Shown: positions 1 to 11,723 of the stretch, piece after piece
How positions within the stretch are numbered: position 1 is the first letter of the stretch
Layout of the letters: every line of letters starts with the position of its first letter
From: Boletus sp. NGJ
Taxonomy: Eukaryota > Basidiomycota > Agaricomycetes > Boletales > Boletaceae
Assembly: GCA_019096195.1 (NCBI GenBank)
Contig: JAGTXK010000105.1
Span: forward strand, 1 to 64,000
Direction: 5' to 3'
DNA: 64,000 bases
Notes under the pieces: model-generated
What the model saw: the letters and a program-made list of their open reading frames with translations, nothing else
Databases searched by the model: none
Told to the model about the DNA's origin: nothing
Position numbers and translations under genes: made by a program

Positions 1-585
1 ACACCCTGACGTTCATTCATCTCGCCAAAAAAGTGTCCATCATCGCGGCCTTCGTATCAGACCGCTACCGATGTCGTGGATACACTGCAGTGTTCTTTTC
101 TCTTCTGGAAGTGATCGGTTTCACCATGTTTTACAGTATGTTGAAGCCATCTACCAGAAAGGGATGATTACCCGACTGATCCCCACCCCCCAGCGAGCAC
201 ATCGAGCAAAGTCCGCTACGGATCCCTTTTCTGCACCGTCCCTGGGGCGTATGGTGCGGCGCCCTCATTGATCACGTGGATGGCGAACAACAGCGCGCCG
301 CACACCAGACGCGCAACTGTTGTGGCGGTGTCCTTTATCATGACTCAATCAGGCGGTATACTCGCCACCTGGCTCCTTGGAATCCTGTCTCCTGCCCCAA
401 ACTACACGTCAGCGACGATCACGTTCATCGCCATGTCCGTCGGTATGGTAGTCTTCTCAGTGGCCAACTTGGTGTACCTCTCGCGAAAAAATCGGTTGAA
501 AGCGGAGAGGAGGGAGAGGACGAGGAAGGAAGATGAGCCGGAGGGTCTTGGAGATCGCAGTGCGTGGTTTGTATATAGCCTGTAG
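1..585 (+). CDS. MFS transporter, allantoate-permease (Dal5)-like, copy 1, 3' part only
   Basis: C-terminal part of a 12-helix major facilitator transporter of the fungal anion:cation symporter/allantoate permease type; the 5' part lies outside the window. Visible exons read a helix containing SLLEVIGFTMFY, a GTATGT donor near 140, and a last exon from about 209 encoding VRYGSLFCTVPGAYG, ITWMANNSAPHTRRA and a charged tail ending SAWFVYSL before the stop. No frame break is visible here, unlike copies 3 and 4. It heads a tandem array whose further copies end near 3674, 6548 and 7843. By family it would import small organic anions such as allantoate, ureidosuccinate or vitamins at the plasma membrane; the substrate cannot be told from sequence. 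Confidence 0.75.
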
Positions 586-950
586 ATCCTTGACTCGTGT
601 ATACTTATAATGCGGTTGATTGTTGACACATTAAACGGGATACCAATGTTTTCAAGATAGTATCTGACGTGTTATGGATGTTGGCAGTGATACAGTACAA
701 CCTGTATGTTCGGCTATACGACATGAGAAGAATCATACTGGAGCGCCTCAGCGATAGTACACACATCGCGTCTCCTATGAATCGGTTTCCCCAGATCCAG
801 CTTTGCTTATGACCCCACCTGGTTGGCACACCAAAACACTTCTCTGTCTCACCTCGACTCGCTACTTGTGCTGCGGTCGCCCAGGTTTCGTGTTTTGATG
901 CAAGAAACGCGGATTCGCCGGGGAGTAACAAGCGAAGATCAGAATTAAGT

Positions 951-982
951 CCATCTGTCCATCTGTCCATCCGTCCATCCCG
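951..982. repeat. Short tandem repeat of an 8-mer
   Basis: About four imperfect copies of CCATCYGT lie in the spacer behind MFS copy 1. It is a simple microsatellite with no gene around it. The spacer 586-1365 otherwise holds nothing I can support. Confidence 0.8.
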
Positions 983-1365
983 ACTCGGAGTCGAAGCTTC
1001 GTTTACTTAAATACTTACCTCTAAGGTACTAGGGACGGCGATGCCACAGTCACGGTTACCAGGCTTGCGCGCACACGTCACCCAAACATCCGTTGGAGAA
1101 GCTAGGACTGGGCTCTACCCGTCACTATCCTTGGGCTACCCTACTCTGCTTCCCTCTCACTCTTCTACTTATTCTGACCCCGCTTGATCTCCTCTCAGCT
1201 CTGAGCTCGCCGAACATTCGAACGCTTGACAGTGTACAAACAGGGCAAGACAATCTCCAAGCGGCCACGATTATATGATACTGTCGCCGCTTTGCCATAA
1301 TAGAAATGCAACGCATGCGCATACAGTTGTGCCATCAACCTCGTCTCGTGCGTACATCCACCGAG

Positions 1366-1578
1366 TTTCACGTATGAGCCCCATGTCCTCCCAAATAGAA
1401 AAGTCCGCAGGTTTGAGGGTGGCTTTTCTGAAACGAGATCCGATTATTTCTTCAGGTTTTACACCAGGTGGCAGGTTGATGAACTCGCCATCCTTTATAT
1501 GATGAGTCTCTGCTACACAATGTGGCGTTCCCCTAAGCTCTAGCCACTGTACAGTGGACAAGGCCAGGGCATTGCACT
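1366..1578 (+). promoter_or_regulatory. Conserved upstream region of MFS copy 2, TATA-like element near 1495
   Basis: This stretch is repeated in front of copy 3 (4186-4392) and partly in front of copy 4. It contains CCTTTATATGATGAG, a TATA-like element about 80 bases before the ATG at 1579. A minus-strand open frame (1271-1561) overlaps it but lacks an ATG in either copy (TTG here, GTG in copy 3), so I read the conservation as promoter plus recent duplication rather than a divergent gene. Confidence 0.45.
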
Positions 1579-3674
1579 ATGTCCTCCCGCTTTCCATATG
1601 ACATGAAGAGACCTCCAGCGAGCTCAAGCCTGTAGCGGAGGAATTCTCGCAAGCCGAACGTGCTATGCGTTAGAGGGCATTGTCTGGCGCAAGCTGCGAC
1701 GCATGGATCCTCCCATTATGTACCGCCTTCTTCTGCCTCGCTTGCTTGGTATGTTTGTAGACTCGGCTTCAAGTCTTGATGTCCTCATGTATAGAAAATG
1801 TGTAGGACAGGACCAACATCGGGAATGCGCGTGTGGCTGGCTTGCAGACATCACTGGCGATGTCGAATTACCAGGTATGCCGAGCGCTCCACGCAACTCA
1901 ACTCTTGGCTTATGGATTCATAGTACACCGTGGCTCTGACTGTGACTTATCTGTACGTGCACGAATATTTCTGGCCCTCGGACGTGGGCTCATCATGCGC
2001 CAGTCCATATATCGTCGTCGAGTTTCCATCCACCTTGCTCTTGAAGGTGAGTTACACCATCATTGATAACGCAGCTAGCCATATCTTTCGACCCCCAGCA
2101 TATAGGACCTGATCTTATGCTCCCTGCTATGGTTACACTCTGGGGTGTGGTTTGCGCCTTACAGGGTGAGCAGCTATCACTCTCACCTCGATGTGGAGAT
2201 TAGCTAATGAAATTCATCAAAGGGCTGGTCAATAACTATTCTGGGTTGCTGGCATGTCGATTCTTCCTGGGAATGATGGAAGGTTTGGATATTCCAGAGC
2301 ATCGTTTTCTCTACTTATCAGTGGTCCAGGTGGTCTTTTACCTGGAATTGTTTTCTATCTCTCTTTTTTCTATCCTAGGAAGAGGTTGCAAATACGGTAT
2401 GCATCAAGTCAGTGCCGTTGCGTCTTATCTGACATGCTTCCCAGGGTTGCGTTTTTCTTTGTGTCTACATCATTAGCGGGCGCTTTCTCCGGATTGCTGG
2501 CTGCTGCCATCAACCTGGTGAATGGAATAGGTGGTAAGCCCGGGTGGGCCTGGATGTTCATTCTAGTACGCTGTGGCACCGACTAGTTCGTGAAATGATG
2601 CTCATATCTCTTGACAGGAAGGCACATTTACCTTTCTTTTTGGCGCGACCTCCTTTTTCTTCCTTCCTCACTCTCCCGAAAAGGCCCGATTTTTGACAGA
2701 GAGAGAACGGGCGTACGTCATTTCCACTCTGAAACACGCCGGTTCTGTATCGGAGGACGACGATCAGGACGGTTTTAGCTGGACAGAGGTTGCTAGATCG
2801 GCCAAGTCTCCGCATGTGTGGTTCCTAGCCGTTGTCTTCTTCTTCAGTGGTAACATCCATATGATCCCATCACAGCCTACCTTGACTGACATTGGTCCTG
2901 TCAGGCGCAATACTGCTTGGTCTGGCTTAGTGAGCTCAGTTCATCGAGATCTCTTCTAGCACTGACCTCGACTTGGGTAGCTTCGAACCGACGATCGTCG
3001 CTGGCCTCGGATACGCAGGCAACCAAGCTCAACTCATGAGTGTGCCTCCATATGCGGTCGCCTTTGTTTGTGCGTATTTCCACAATGGACCCTCTGACGT
3101 TCATTCATCTCGCCAAAAAAGTGTCGTTCATCTCGGCCTTCGTATCAGACCGTTACCAATGTCGTGGATACACCGTGATATTCTTTTCTCTTCTGGAAGT
3201 GATCGGTTTCACCATGTTTTACGGTACGTCGAAGGCCATCTACCACAAAAGGATGATTACTTGACTGATGCCCATGCCTTAGCAAGCACATCGAGCCACG
3301 TTCGCTACGGGTCCCTTTTCTGCACCGTCCCTGGGGCGTATGGTGCGGCTCCCTCATTGATCACGTGGATGGCGAACAACAGCGCGCCGCACACCAGACG
3401 CGCAACTGTTGTGGCGGTGTCCTTTATCATGACTCAATCAGGCGGTATACTCGCCACCTGGCTCCTTGGATGGCTGTCTCCCTCCCCTAAGTACATGTCA
3501 GCGACGATCACGTTCACCGCCATGTCCGTCGGTATAGTGGTCTTCGCAACGGGCAATTTGGTGTACTTGCGACGAGAAAATCGGTTGAAAGCGGAGAAGA
3601 GGGAGAGGATGAAGAAGGAAGATGAGCCGGAGGGTCTCGGAGATTGTAGTGCGTGGTTTATATATAACCTGTAG
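1579..3674 (+). pseudogene. MFS transporter, allantoate-permease-like, copy 2 (almost intact, N-terminal frame break)
   Basis: The gene can be followed from ATG at 1579 through several short introns: TNIGNARVAGLQTSLAMSNYQ region near 1820-1875, MLPAMVTLWGVVCALQG near 2120, LACRFFLGMMEG near 2250, a large conserved block PGWAWMFIL, the central loop ERERAYVISTLKHAG near 2700, FEPTIVAGLGYAGNQAQLM near 2980, and the C-terminal exon ending SAWFIYNL. All introns examined have GT and AG borders that restore frame. Against copy 3, two extra bases near 1670 and one near 1697 put a TAG in frame between the N-terminal tail and helix 1. As written it is therefore disrupted, but only over about 30 bases; a sequencing error there would make it a functional gene. 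Role as for copy 1. Confidence 0.7.
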
Positions 3675-4185
3675 ATTGTTGCCTCGTGTATAAATCTAGG
3701 ATGAGACAGAGTATCGATATTTTCAGGATGGTCTCTAGCCTCCTGTAGGTCAGCTATACAATGAAAGGAGAATTATGCTGGACCACTTCAGCGATAGTAC
3801 TCACATCGCGCTCCTCGGGTTCTCTAGATCTAGGATCGCTTATGAGTCCACCACGTACCTGGTTGGCAAACCCGAGCACTTCTTTCTCTCGCTTCGGACT
3901 ACGCCGCTGTGAGGCTAGCTTTGCAGTTTTATGCCACGAAACGTGGGTGCAACGAAATCCAGAGAGCGCGGGGATTTATAAGCGAAGGTCAGAACGAAGA
4001 CCCAGAGTGGACAATGATGAACCTCGTTTACTGACCTTTTTGTTTAGAAATCAGTGAATACTAACGACATGCTGCGGATAAGGAGTAACAATCAATTCAA
4101 CACATGTATTTCGCGGGCCTGGGCACAAATCGTGCCATTAACCCCGTGTCTCGTACGTACATCGCCATTATCCACCGAGTTTCAC

Positions 4186-4392
4186 GTATGAGCCCCATGT
4201 CCTCCCAAATAGAAAAGTCCGCAGGTTTGAGGGTGACTTTTCTGAAACGAGATCCGATTATTTCTTCAGGTTTTACACCAGGTAGCCGGTGGATGAATTC
4301 GCCGTCCTTTATATGATGAGTCTCTAGCCCACAATTTGGCGTTCCTCTAAGCTCTAGCCACTGTACAATGGACACGGCCGGGGCATTGCACT
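4186..4392 (+). promoter_or_regulatory. Duplicate of the MFS upstream region (copy 3)
   Basis: Nearly the same sequence as 1366-1578, including CCTTTATATGATGAG at about 4310. Where copy 2 has ATG this copy has ATT (near 4392), so the start codon is lost although the promoter-like part is well preserved. Confidence 0.45.
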
Positions 4393-6548
4393 ATTCTTCC
4401 ACGCTCACATATGATATGAAGAGACGTCCAGCGAGCTCAAGCCTGGAGAAGAAGAATTCTCGCAAGCCGAACGTGCTGCGCTCGAGGGCATTGTCTGGCG
4501 GAAGCTCGACACATGGATCCTCCCATTGTGTACGCTGGCTTCTTCTTCCTCGCTTTCTTGGTATGTTGGTGAGCACGGATTCAAGCTCGATGTCCTCAAC
4601 GTGCGGGATAGAAAATGTGTAGGACCGGACCAATGTCATCGGGAATGCGCGTGTGGCTGGCCTGCAGACCATCACTGGCGATGTCGAATTACCAGGTATG
4701 CCGAGCGCTCCAGGCAACTCAGCTCTCGGCTTACGGATTCATAGTACACCGTGGCTGTGACTGTGACTTATCTGTACGTGCACGAATATATGTGGCTCCT
4801 CGGACGTGGGCTCGTACATGCGCCAGTCCATATCTCGCCGCCGAGTTTCCATCCGCCGTGCTCGTGAAGGTAATTGAGTTACACCATCAATGGATAACGC
4901 AGCCAGGCCATATCTTCCGCCCCCCAGCATGTAGGACCTGATCTTATGCTTCCCAGCCATGGTCACACTGTGGGGTGTGGTTTGCGCCTCACAGGGTGAG
5001 CAGCTTCATACCACTCTCACCTCGATGTGGAGATTAGCTAATGAAATTCGTCCACGAAGGGCTGGTCAATGGGTATTCTGGGTCTGCTGGCGTGTCGATT
5101 CTTCCTGGGGATGATGGAAGGTTTGGATATTCCAGAGCACCGATTTCTCTACTAATCAGCAATGGTCCAGGTGGACTCGTTACCTGGAATTGTTCTCTAT
5201 CTCTCTTTTTTCTATCCTAGGAAGAGGTTGCAGATACGGTACGCATCAAGTCAGTGCCGTTGCGAAATCTTATCTGACGTGGTTCCTAGGGTTGCGTCTT
5301 TCTTTGTCGTCTACATCGTTAGCGGGCGCTTTCTCCGGATTGCTGGCTGCTGCCATCAACCTGATGAATGGAATAGGTGGTAAGCCCGGGTGGGCCTGGA
5401 TGTTCATTCTGGTACGCTGCGGCACCGACTGAGTTCGTGAAGTGATGCTCATATCGGTCTTCGACAGGAAGGCACATTTACCTTTGTCTTTGGCGCGACC
5501 TCCTTTTTCCTCCTTCCTCGCTCTCCCGAAAAGGCGCGCTTCTTGACGGAGAGAGAACGGGCGTACGTCATTTCGACGTCTGAAACACGCCGGTTCTGTA
5601 TCGGAGGACGACAAGAACAGGACGGCTTCAGCTGGACAGAGGTCGCTAGATCGGCCAAGTCTCCGCATGTGTGGTTCCTAGCCGTCGCCTTCTTCTTCAG
5701 TGGTAACATCCATAGGATCTCGCGATCACTAGGCCTACCTTGACTGACATTGGCCCTGTCAGGCGCGACTACTGCTTGGTCTGGCTTAGTGAGCTCTAGT
5801 TCATCGATGTATCTCCCCTAGCGCTGACCTCGACTTGAGAGTAGCTTCGAACCGACGATCGTCGCTGGCCTCGGATACGCAGGTAACCAAGCCCAACTTC
5901 ATGAGCGTGCCTCCATATGCGGTCGCCTTTGTCTGTGCGTACTTCCACCACACACCCTGACGTTCATTCATCTCGCCAAAAAAGTGTCCATCATCGCGGC
6001 CAACGTATCAGACCGCTACCGAGTGTCGTGGATACACCGTGCAGTGTTCTTTTCTCTTCTGGAAGTGATCGGTTTCACCATGTTTTACGGTACGTCGAAG
6101 GCCATCTACCAGAAAGGGATGATTACCCGACGGATGCCCGCGCCCCAGCGAGCACATCGAGCCGCGTCCGCTACGGATCCCTTTTCTGCACCGTCCCTGG
6201 GGCGTATGGTGCGGCGCCCTGCGTTGATCACGTGGATGGCGAACAACAGCGCGCCGCACATCCAGACGCGCAACCGCTGTGGCGGTGGTCCTTCATCATG
6301 AGCTCAAATCGGGCGGTATACTCGCCACCTGGCTCCTTGGAATGGCTGTCTCCCGCCCCCAAGTACACGTCAGCGACGATCACGTTCATCGCCATGTCCG
6401 TCGGTATGGTGGTCTTCGCAGCGGCCAACTTGGTGTACCTCTGCGACGAGAAAATCGGTTGAAAGCGGAGAGGAGGGAGAGGACGAGGAAGGAAGAAGAG
6501 CCGGAGGGTCTTGGGGATCGCAGTGCGTGGTTTGTATATAGCCTGTAG
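4393..6548 (+). pseudogene. MFS transporter, allantoate-permease-like, copy 3 (degenerate)
   Basis: Colinear with copy 2 from EEFSQAERAALEGIVWRKL near 4450 to the end SAWFVYSL at 6548, but with the start codon changed to ATT and many one- to three-base indels spread over exons and introns, for example in the first-helix segment near 4530, the LVNGYSG segment near 5060, and the segment near 6260-6310 where one exon of copy 2 breaks into three frames. Substitutions are few compared with indels. This is the look of a young pseudogene, or of poor consensus sequence; the two cannot be separated here. It cannot encode a full transporter as written. Confidence 0.75.
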
Positions 6549-7179
6549 CTCGTTGGCTCGTGTATACGTATAATGCGGCTGATTGTTGATTGATGATACA
6601 TGAAACGGAGATCCATGCAGGAGCATTCTGATACTGGTCACCTCAGTGACAGTAAGTACGGGCATCGCATCTCCTCGGTTTCCCCAGAGCCAGCGGAAGG
6701 CCCTGAACAATTGTCTGGTTTCCAACTACGATTGTGATCGTTTCCCTACACGATGCACTGTAAAGTGACTCGTACGTGGACGCATCAGAACGATTTCTGT
6801 GTATCCTAGCGCGGGAATTCAAGAGGCTTCTGCGGGACTTCTTTGCAGGTATCCCACTCGAACGACTCAGGTTCTTCCTCGCCATTTGGGACCTGTATAC
6901 GCGAGTCAGCCCCGTGACGGGTAAACGTAGGCACGGGGACTGTAGTAGGTAGTATACGATGAACTTGCCCGAATGGGATGTGGGTTTCTGTTGCATGCAC
7001 AGTACATATAGTCGGGTTGCACGCACAGTATATCTGACAAGCCCCACCTGCCGAGCTAATAGACGATGGTAAGTTACTAGTAGCGGCTCATCTTAGAGCC
7101 TTTTAATTTCGGAATTACCGAAGCAACTTTAGATGATGAAGGTTGACGACTTCGCCGCTGGGCCTTACATGACCGGACG

Positions 7180-7843
7180 GTGAGTCTATACCCCACAATT
7201 TCGCGTCCCTCTGACCTCCATACAGTGTATAATGAACGCAGCCGGTGCATTGCACTATTCACACGATTTGAAGGACCTCAGCGATTTCAACCCTACATCA
7301 CTGGCCTTGCCAAAGCATGATATGGCTTACATGATGTTACATAATATTATATACCATTACAAAAATGAAATCTTAGCTATGTATTCACATATAATGCCAT
7401 ACCGAGCTGAGTACTTAGCAGTGATGTACAGAAGCAGGATTGTCGCAAACTGACAAACTGAACGTAATGTCGTAGATGCACTACGATTTTCTTTTCTCTC
7501 CTGCAGGTGATAGGTTTCACCATGCTTTACGGTACGATGAAGCTATCTACCAGAAGAGGATGATTACCCGACCGATGCACATGCCTTAGCGAGCACACCC
7601 AGCCACGTCCGCTCTTTTCTTCTGTGTTGTGCGGCGCCTGCATTGGGAACAATAGCGCACCAAACAGCCGTGGGCTACATGGTGGCCCACATGGGACGGT
7701 ATACCTGGCTCCTCGGATTCTCAACGGCCAACTTGGCGTACCTGCGGCGGGAAAATCGGTTGAAAGCGGAGAGGAGGGTGGGGAAGGAAGAAGAGCCGGA
7801 GGGTCAAGGAGGTCGTAATGGGTGGTTTATATATAACCTGTAG
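7180..7843 (+). pseudogene. MFS transporter relic, copy 4
   Basis: Bases 7180-7260 match the end of the repeated upstream module (again ATT instead of ATG). After unrelated-looking AT-rich sequence, homology resumes at about 7500 with QVIGFTMLYG, then a piece of the SLFC segment with a deletion, and the C-terminal tail ANLAYLRRENRLKAERR ending NGWFIYNL at 7843. Most of the transporter is deleted. It marks the right-hand end of the array. Confidence 0.7.
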
Positions 7844-8799
7844 ATCGTTATTATACCCTCGCGGCAAAGAACGTCTCCATTATAATCGGGCTTTTCGGTG
7901 TAATGGTGGCCGGGGCTTGCAAGGCTTTTTGTGTAGGCGTCTCGCCCCAATGACCCTTTGAAACAGAACTCGTCCCGAATGGGTATTGCGACGTGGTGTG
8001 ATTTCTCTTGGGAAAGACTCTCATGGGAGTCCCACCTGGCTAGTGCGAGGGGTCTCGCCAGTTTGACGATTGAACTCGACGCCTGCACACCACTTTGCTT
8101 TGAGGTAAGGACGCGCCATTCCCATCGGGTCTGAGCCAACTTGAAAGGATCGGCTCAACGCTCCCGAGGTTAATCTGCCCACTGCTGACTTGTCAACGTA
8201 GGTAACCCCGGCCGAGGAGACCTATTCTGTCAGGATCCGCGTCTATCAGCGCCATCTATCAAGCGGGCGACACCGCGTCGTACGACAAACGCCGAAAAAA
8301 AAAAAGAATGGAATGCCGCGATGCATGTGTACACCTTGATAAGTGACATTGATGAACCGCAGCATTTCCGTCGTGCATTTATATCTCCGGAGTGAACGTT
8401 CGCGCAACCAATAGTTCTCACTCCTCAAGGCCGAAATTAGGGTGAAACATATGGGTGAGTCAGCACCGAAACAAGGGGGGCGGCAGGAGAGGGTTCAGTC
8501 TGGCCCGCAGACGATGATATGCCGTTGTTCTGGTGACCTGACCGTACGCCGTGCTCGTCGCCTGCTGAGCACACAGCCCCGATCAACGACGTGGACGGCG
8601 CGCACTCATAGCGCTCTTTTACCGACCCTGTGTCAAGTTTCAATGCCGCAAGTGCGCTGTTAACGCATGTTCTGGTCAGGTGTTGGCCATACTACGGTGA
8701 GAGATAGGGCGATATCGGTGAGCCTGAGAGCTCCCTCTTAATGGATGATGGAATAATACATCCGATGTCCGACATCCGAGGCTCGGAGCGAGGTGTCCC
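7844..8799. other. Spacer without a recognised gene
   Basis: Only short overlapping open frames on both strands, none with family resemblance or convincing splice structure. An A-run of 12 occurs near 8294. Confidence 0.5.
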
Positions 8800-8808
8800 T
8801 ATATAAAG
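8800..8808 (+). promoter_or_regulatory. TATA box of the gene at 8855
   Basis: TATATAAAG lies 55 bases before the ATG at 8855, a good distance for a fungal TATA box with a short 5' leader. This is one of the clearest core promoters in the window and suggests a regulated gene. Confidence 0.55.
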
Positions 8809-8854
8809 CACGCCTGGTGGCACTCCAAACTCTTACCGAACGAGTTCGCTCAAC

Positions 8855-9319
8855 ATGTCCGCTCCCTCCGTCTCGTTCGCTCCCACTCCCGCCGTACTCT
8901 CCAAACAATTCGACGCCGGCAAGGACCCCACCTTTGCGTTTGCCAGGCTACAAGGCGACGTCTGTCTCGTCCAACGTGAAGCGCAGCCCCTTTCTCAGTC
9001 ATGTGGACCATCATCTAAATCACTCTCCCTAGTGGTCGGACAGGCGGTTGTGGATTCGTCGGGCACACCCCTGCTTGACATGCTTGTCTTTCGACACGAA
9101 TTCGTGTCCATCTTTCGCTATTCTCACTCGGCACGCGTCCATCCCCTCGAGTTCAGGCTGCTTGAGCCCCTCGACGATCATGCCGTCCGCTACGAGCCAG
9201 ACAATGGCACCGTCTTTCTAGCCAAAGACCTCATGGCGCACCTAAAGCGCATCTTGGACGCCACTGCCATGTTCAATCGGATCGGCAGGCGTCCTGTTCA
9301 GTCAAGACAACGCAGATGA
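8855..9319 (+). CDS. Unknown small protein, 154 aa
   Basis: Single uninterrupted frame with an ATG behind a TATA box. The protein has no signal peptide or membrane segment. The N-terminus is Ser/Pro-rich (MSAPSVSFAPTPAVLS), the middle has alternating hydrophobic strands (SLSLVVGQAVVDSSGTPLL, DMLVFRHEFVSIFRY), and the end is basic. It is compatible with a small soluble beta-rich fold. I do not recognise the family. It stands alone between the MFS array and the convergent FCY2-like gene. Confidence 0.6.
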   Translation: MSAPSVSFAPTPAVLSKQFDAGKDPTFAFARLQGDVCLVQREAQPLSQSCGPSSKSLSLVVGQAVVDSSGTPLLDMLVFRHEFVSIFRYSHSARVHPLEFRLLEPLDDHAVRYEPDNGTVFLAKDLMAHLKRILDATAMFNRIGRRPVQSRQRR

Positions 9320-9601
9320 TCTATATATGTATCAGTCAGGGTATTGTAGCTGGACTCACTTGCGGAATCGAATCGTTACCGTTGCGCGTCTAATTATTTA
9401 TCTACAGTCATAAGCAATTGTACTCTACCAACATCCAGTACCAATCTGTTACATCTCATGCATACGAATGTAATCCACCGCTTATCGCATCATGACATCA
9501 CGGTTACTGCGGCTTGCTGTGCTGTCCGTGTCGGGTGAAATATTGATCACCCAAAAATCGAATTTCATTACGGTGTAACCCCTTTTCGAATCGGACTGGA
9601 A

Positions 9602-11723
9602 CTACACCTTCAGCTCATCCTCCCCCCGTCCTCTGTCCCACCATCTCTCCAACCCCCTCAACGCCGCATAACACAACGTCGCAACCACAAACCCAACATA
9701 GACACCACAATCCCCTGACCCATCCCTCGCCACCGGACCCACATACCACGCTTGCGACATGAACGGCACCAGCGCACCACACGCACACACAAACGCCAAT
9801 ACCGCAGGAACACCCCTTGGAAGCAACCCCGGCGCGTCCCACGTCGCAGATTGGGTAGGCAGTCTCGGCGAACGACGCACCCCGGAAGAGCAGGTGCTCG
9901 GTGATGACAATGCCTGAAAAAGCCGTGCTCCAATATCCGATCACGCCTGGTCACTGTGAGATGGGTTCGGTGAGCACGGATCGCCTGCTTACTGAGTATG
10001 TCGACGAACGTCGTGTAAAACTTTTGGGCGCCGACGATCGCAACCGGGATTAAGCTGCAACGCATAGTTCAAGTTGGGGATCCGATCCTCTTATACAAGG
10101 AAACACGCGACGCACATGCCTTCAGAAATAAGGATATACACCCAACGCGGTACGAGGGTGAACCAACGGGCGACAGACATCAGGCTTGTGCTAAACGTAT
10201 ACATGGTCGGTGCACACGCGCTCGGTATACTCAGTGCGACGAGCACCGTGAGGAACTTGCCAAAACCGCCCAGCGGGGTCAAGACGCTGTACAACAAGCC
10301 TCCGACAGACGTGCTATTTTGAAAACCAGCGTTCCACACAGGGACATTCGGGGCTGCGGCTGCAAAGGCTGCTCCGAGCGTGTGTCCAGTTATCTGTCAT
10401 CAAATATAAGTTACGTAAACACCTGCATGTCGCAAAAATTTGCACTTGGGATCACAAAACCGAGGTACGTGTACAGGAAAATCCGCGCGCTGCACATCAT
10501 TGTCAACCTCCAAGGTTGCATAAGGTAAAAGCAAGATGCAACCTACGATGATACAGCAGGACTGTGGTAAACACCGTAGTCGGGGGTCATTGGACACCAA
10601 CTGATAATACTTGAAGCGATCGTAGACGCAAAGGACAGGACCGATCCTGGAGTAGGAACGGGCACCGCCACGTACTGGTTAGCATGCAGCTGTGGGTAAC
10701 CGAGGGCTAGCATGGCAATGAAAGCGATGACATTCGGTAGCCATGCAATGCTCTCGTACCTGTGGACAAGCTTTAGCCAACTTTGCGACGCATCGTTAAA
10801 TTCTTACCAATGAAGGAACCGATAACCAAAGAAGGTCACCTACAAAGCGCTCAGCGCTCAGCACACCGGACGAATGGATGTAACGGGGATACTACGGACA
10901 ACGAGAGAGATCACGCTGATGATCACAATACCCAGCGTATCATTCAGATGCGAGCTCACACTCGCCAACGTTTGCCCACCGATAATGCAATTCAGAACCA
11001 GGAATCCTTGCATTGAGAAGACGTTTAGAAGGCTCGGTATGATGGATCCATAGTATCTCGAAACACATCGTTGGACACTTCGCATGCTAGACCTGATCGA
11101 GATCACTCACCCCCACGAGAAGCGCGATTGCACCATCGCACGCGTCCCCAACTTTGGCCCAAACACGGCGCTACACGCACGCTCAGACCCGTGTACAAAA
11201 ATACGAGGGCGATTTTGCTCACAAGAACGCTGGGATCAGACAAAACCTATGTCCTCTTATATGAGCAACCAGACCGAGGCAAGACGACGAACGGATCTTA
11301 CACGGCGTCGATCACAACGATGGTCACGATAGCATCGCGAACACCCAACGAAAAGAACGCGGGCCCCGCTGTTCCCGTGCCAAAGCTGCCAAGGTAACAA
11401 GATCACTTCATTTTTTCGCCCCAGACGCGTGTGCTCGTCTGCCAGAACCACGTACGCGAGGATGTTCATGTTGGCCGAAAACCAGACGAAAAACATTTGG
11501 TACCACCGCGTTTCGACTCGTTCTGCCACCGGTATGGGTGCGATACTAGTATCCACGGGTAGATGAGATATTCCAGCGAGTCAAGCACAAGCGGACGCAC
11601 GCACCCGTGCGTTTCTACGCCATAGTGGGCCAAGAGGGCCGAGACGCGATGCAGCAAACGTAGAGGCGTGTATGCGATATTCGGCTCGCGGTGTTCATCG
11701 GTCGACCCTTTCTCCGACGACAT
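9602..11723 (-). CDS. FCY2: Purine-cytosine permease-like transporter (NCS1 family)
   Basis: Plasma-membrane proton symporter for cytosine, adenine, guanine or hypoxanthine by family. Start ATG at 11723 gives MSSEKGSTDEHREPN; the N-terminal cytosolic part reads GVETHG, then a 59-base intron (11546-11604, GTGCGT to CTAG) joins to IAPIPVAERVETRWYQMF and the first helix VWFSANMNILAY, a family hallmark. Later segments are SVLTPLGGFGKFLTVLVALS (about 10270) and SACAPTMYTFSTSLM, then VAIVGAQKFYTTFVDIL, and the last helices FMSQAWYVGPVARDGSGDCG and VGFVVATLCYAALRGLE. Several introns break it. Near 9890 the frame of HLLFRG and that of the following WDAPGLLPRGVPAVLAF differ by one, beside a GGGG run, and no adequate intron bridges them; this may be a sequencing error or a real lesion. 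Confidence 0.8.

Larger units (their letters stand above)
1..7843 (+). repeat. Tandem array of MFS gene units (three long units plus a shrunken fourth)
   Basis: The same MFS gene with its upstream region recurs. Gene ends fall at 585, 3674, 6548 and 7843, so the first three lie about 3.1 and 2.9 kb apart. The upstream module at 1366-1578 recurs at 4186-4392 with roughly 93% identity by eye, and a short remnant of it is at about 7180-7260. Decay increases to the right: copy 4 retains only the last few hundred bases of coding sequence. The regions after each gene (600-1270, 3680-4090, 6550-7070) also resemble one another but are much more diverged and contain no convincing gene. Confidence 0.8.

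Noticed and set aside
1271-1561. Minus-strand open frame conserved in two MFS units (again at 4097-4375)
   Set aside because: No ATG in either copy, would start 18 bases from the MFS start, and conservation is explained by recent tandem duplication of a promoter region.
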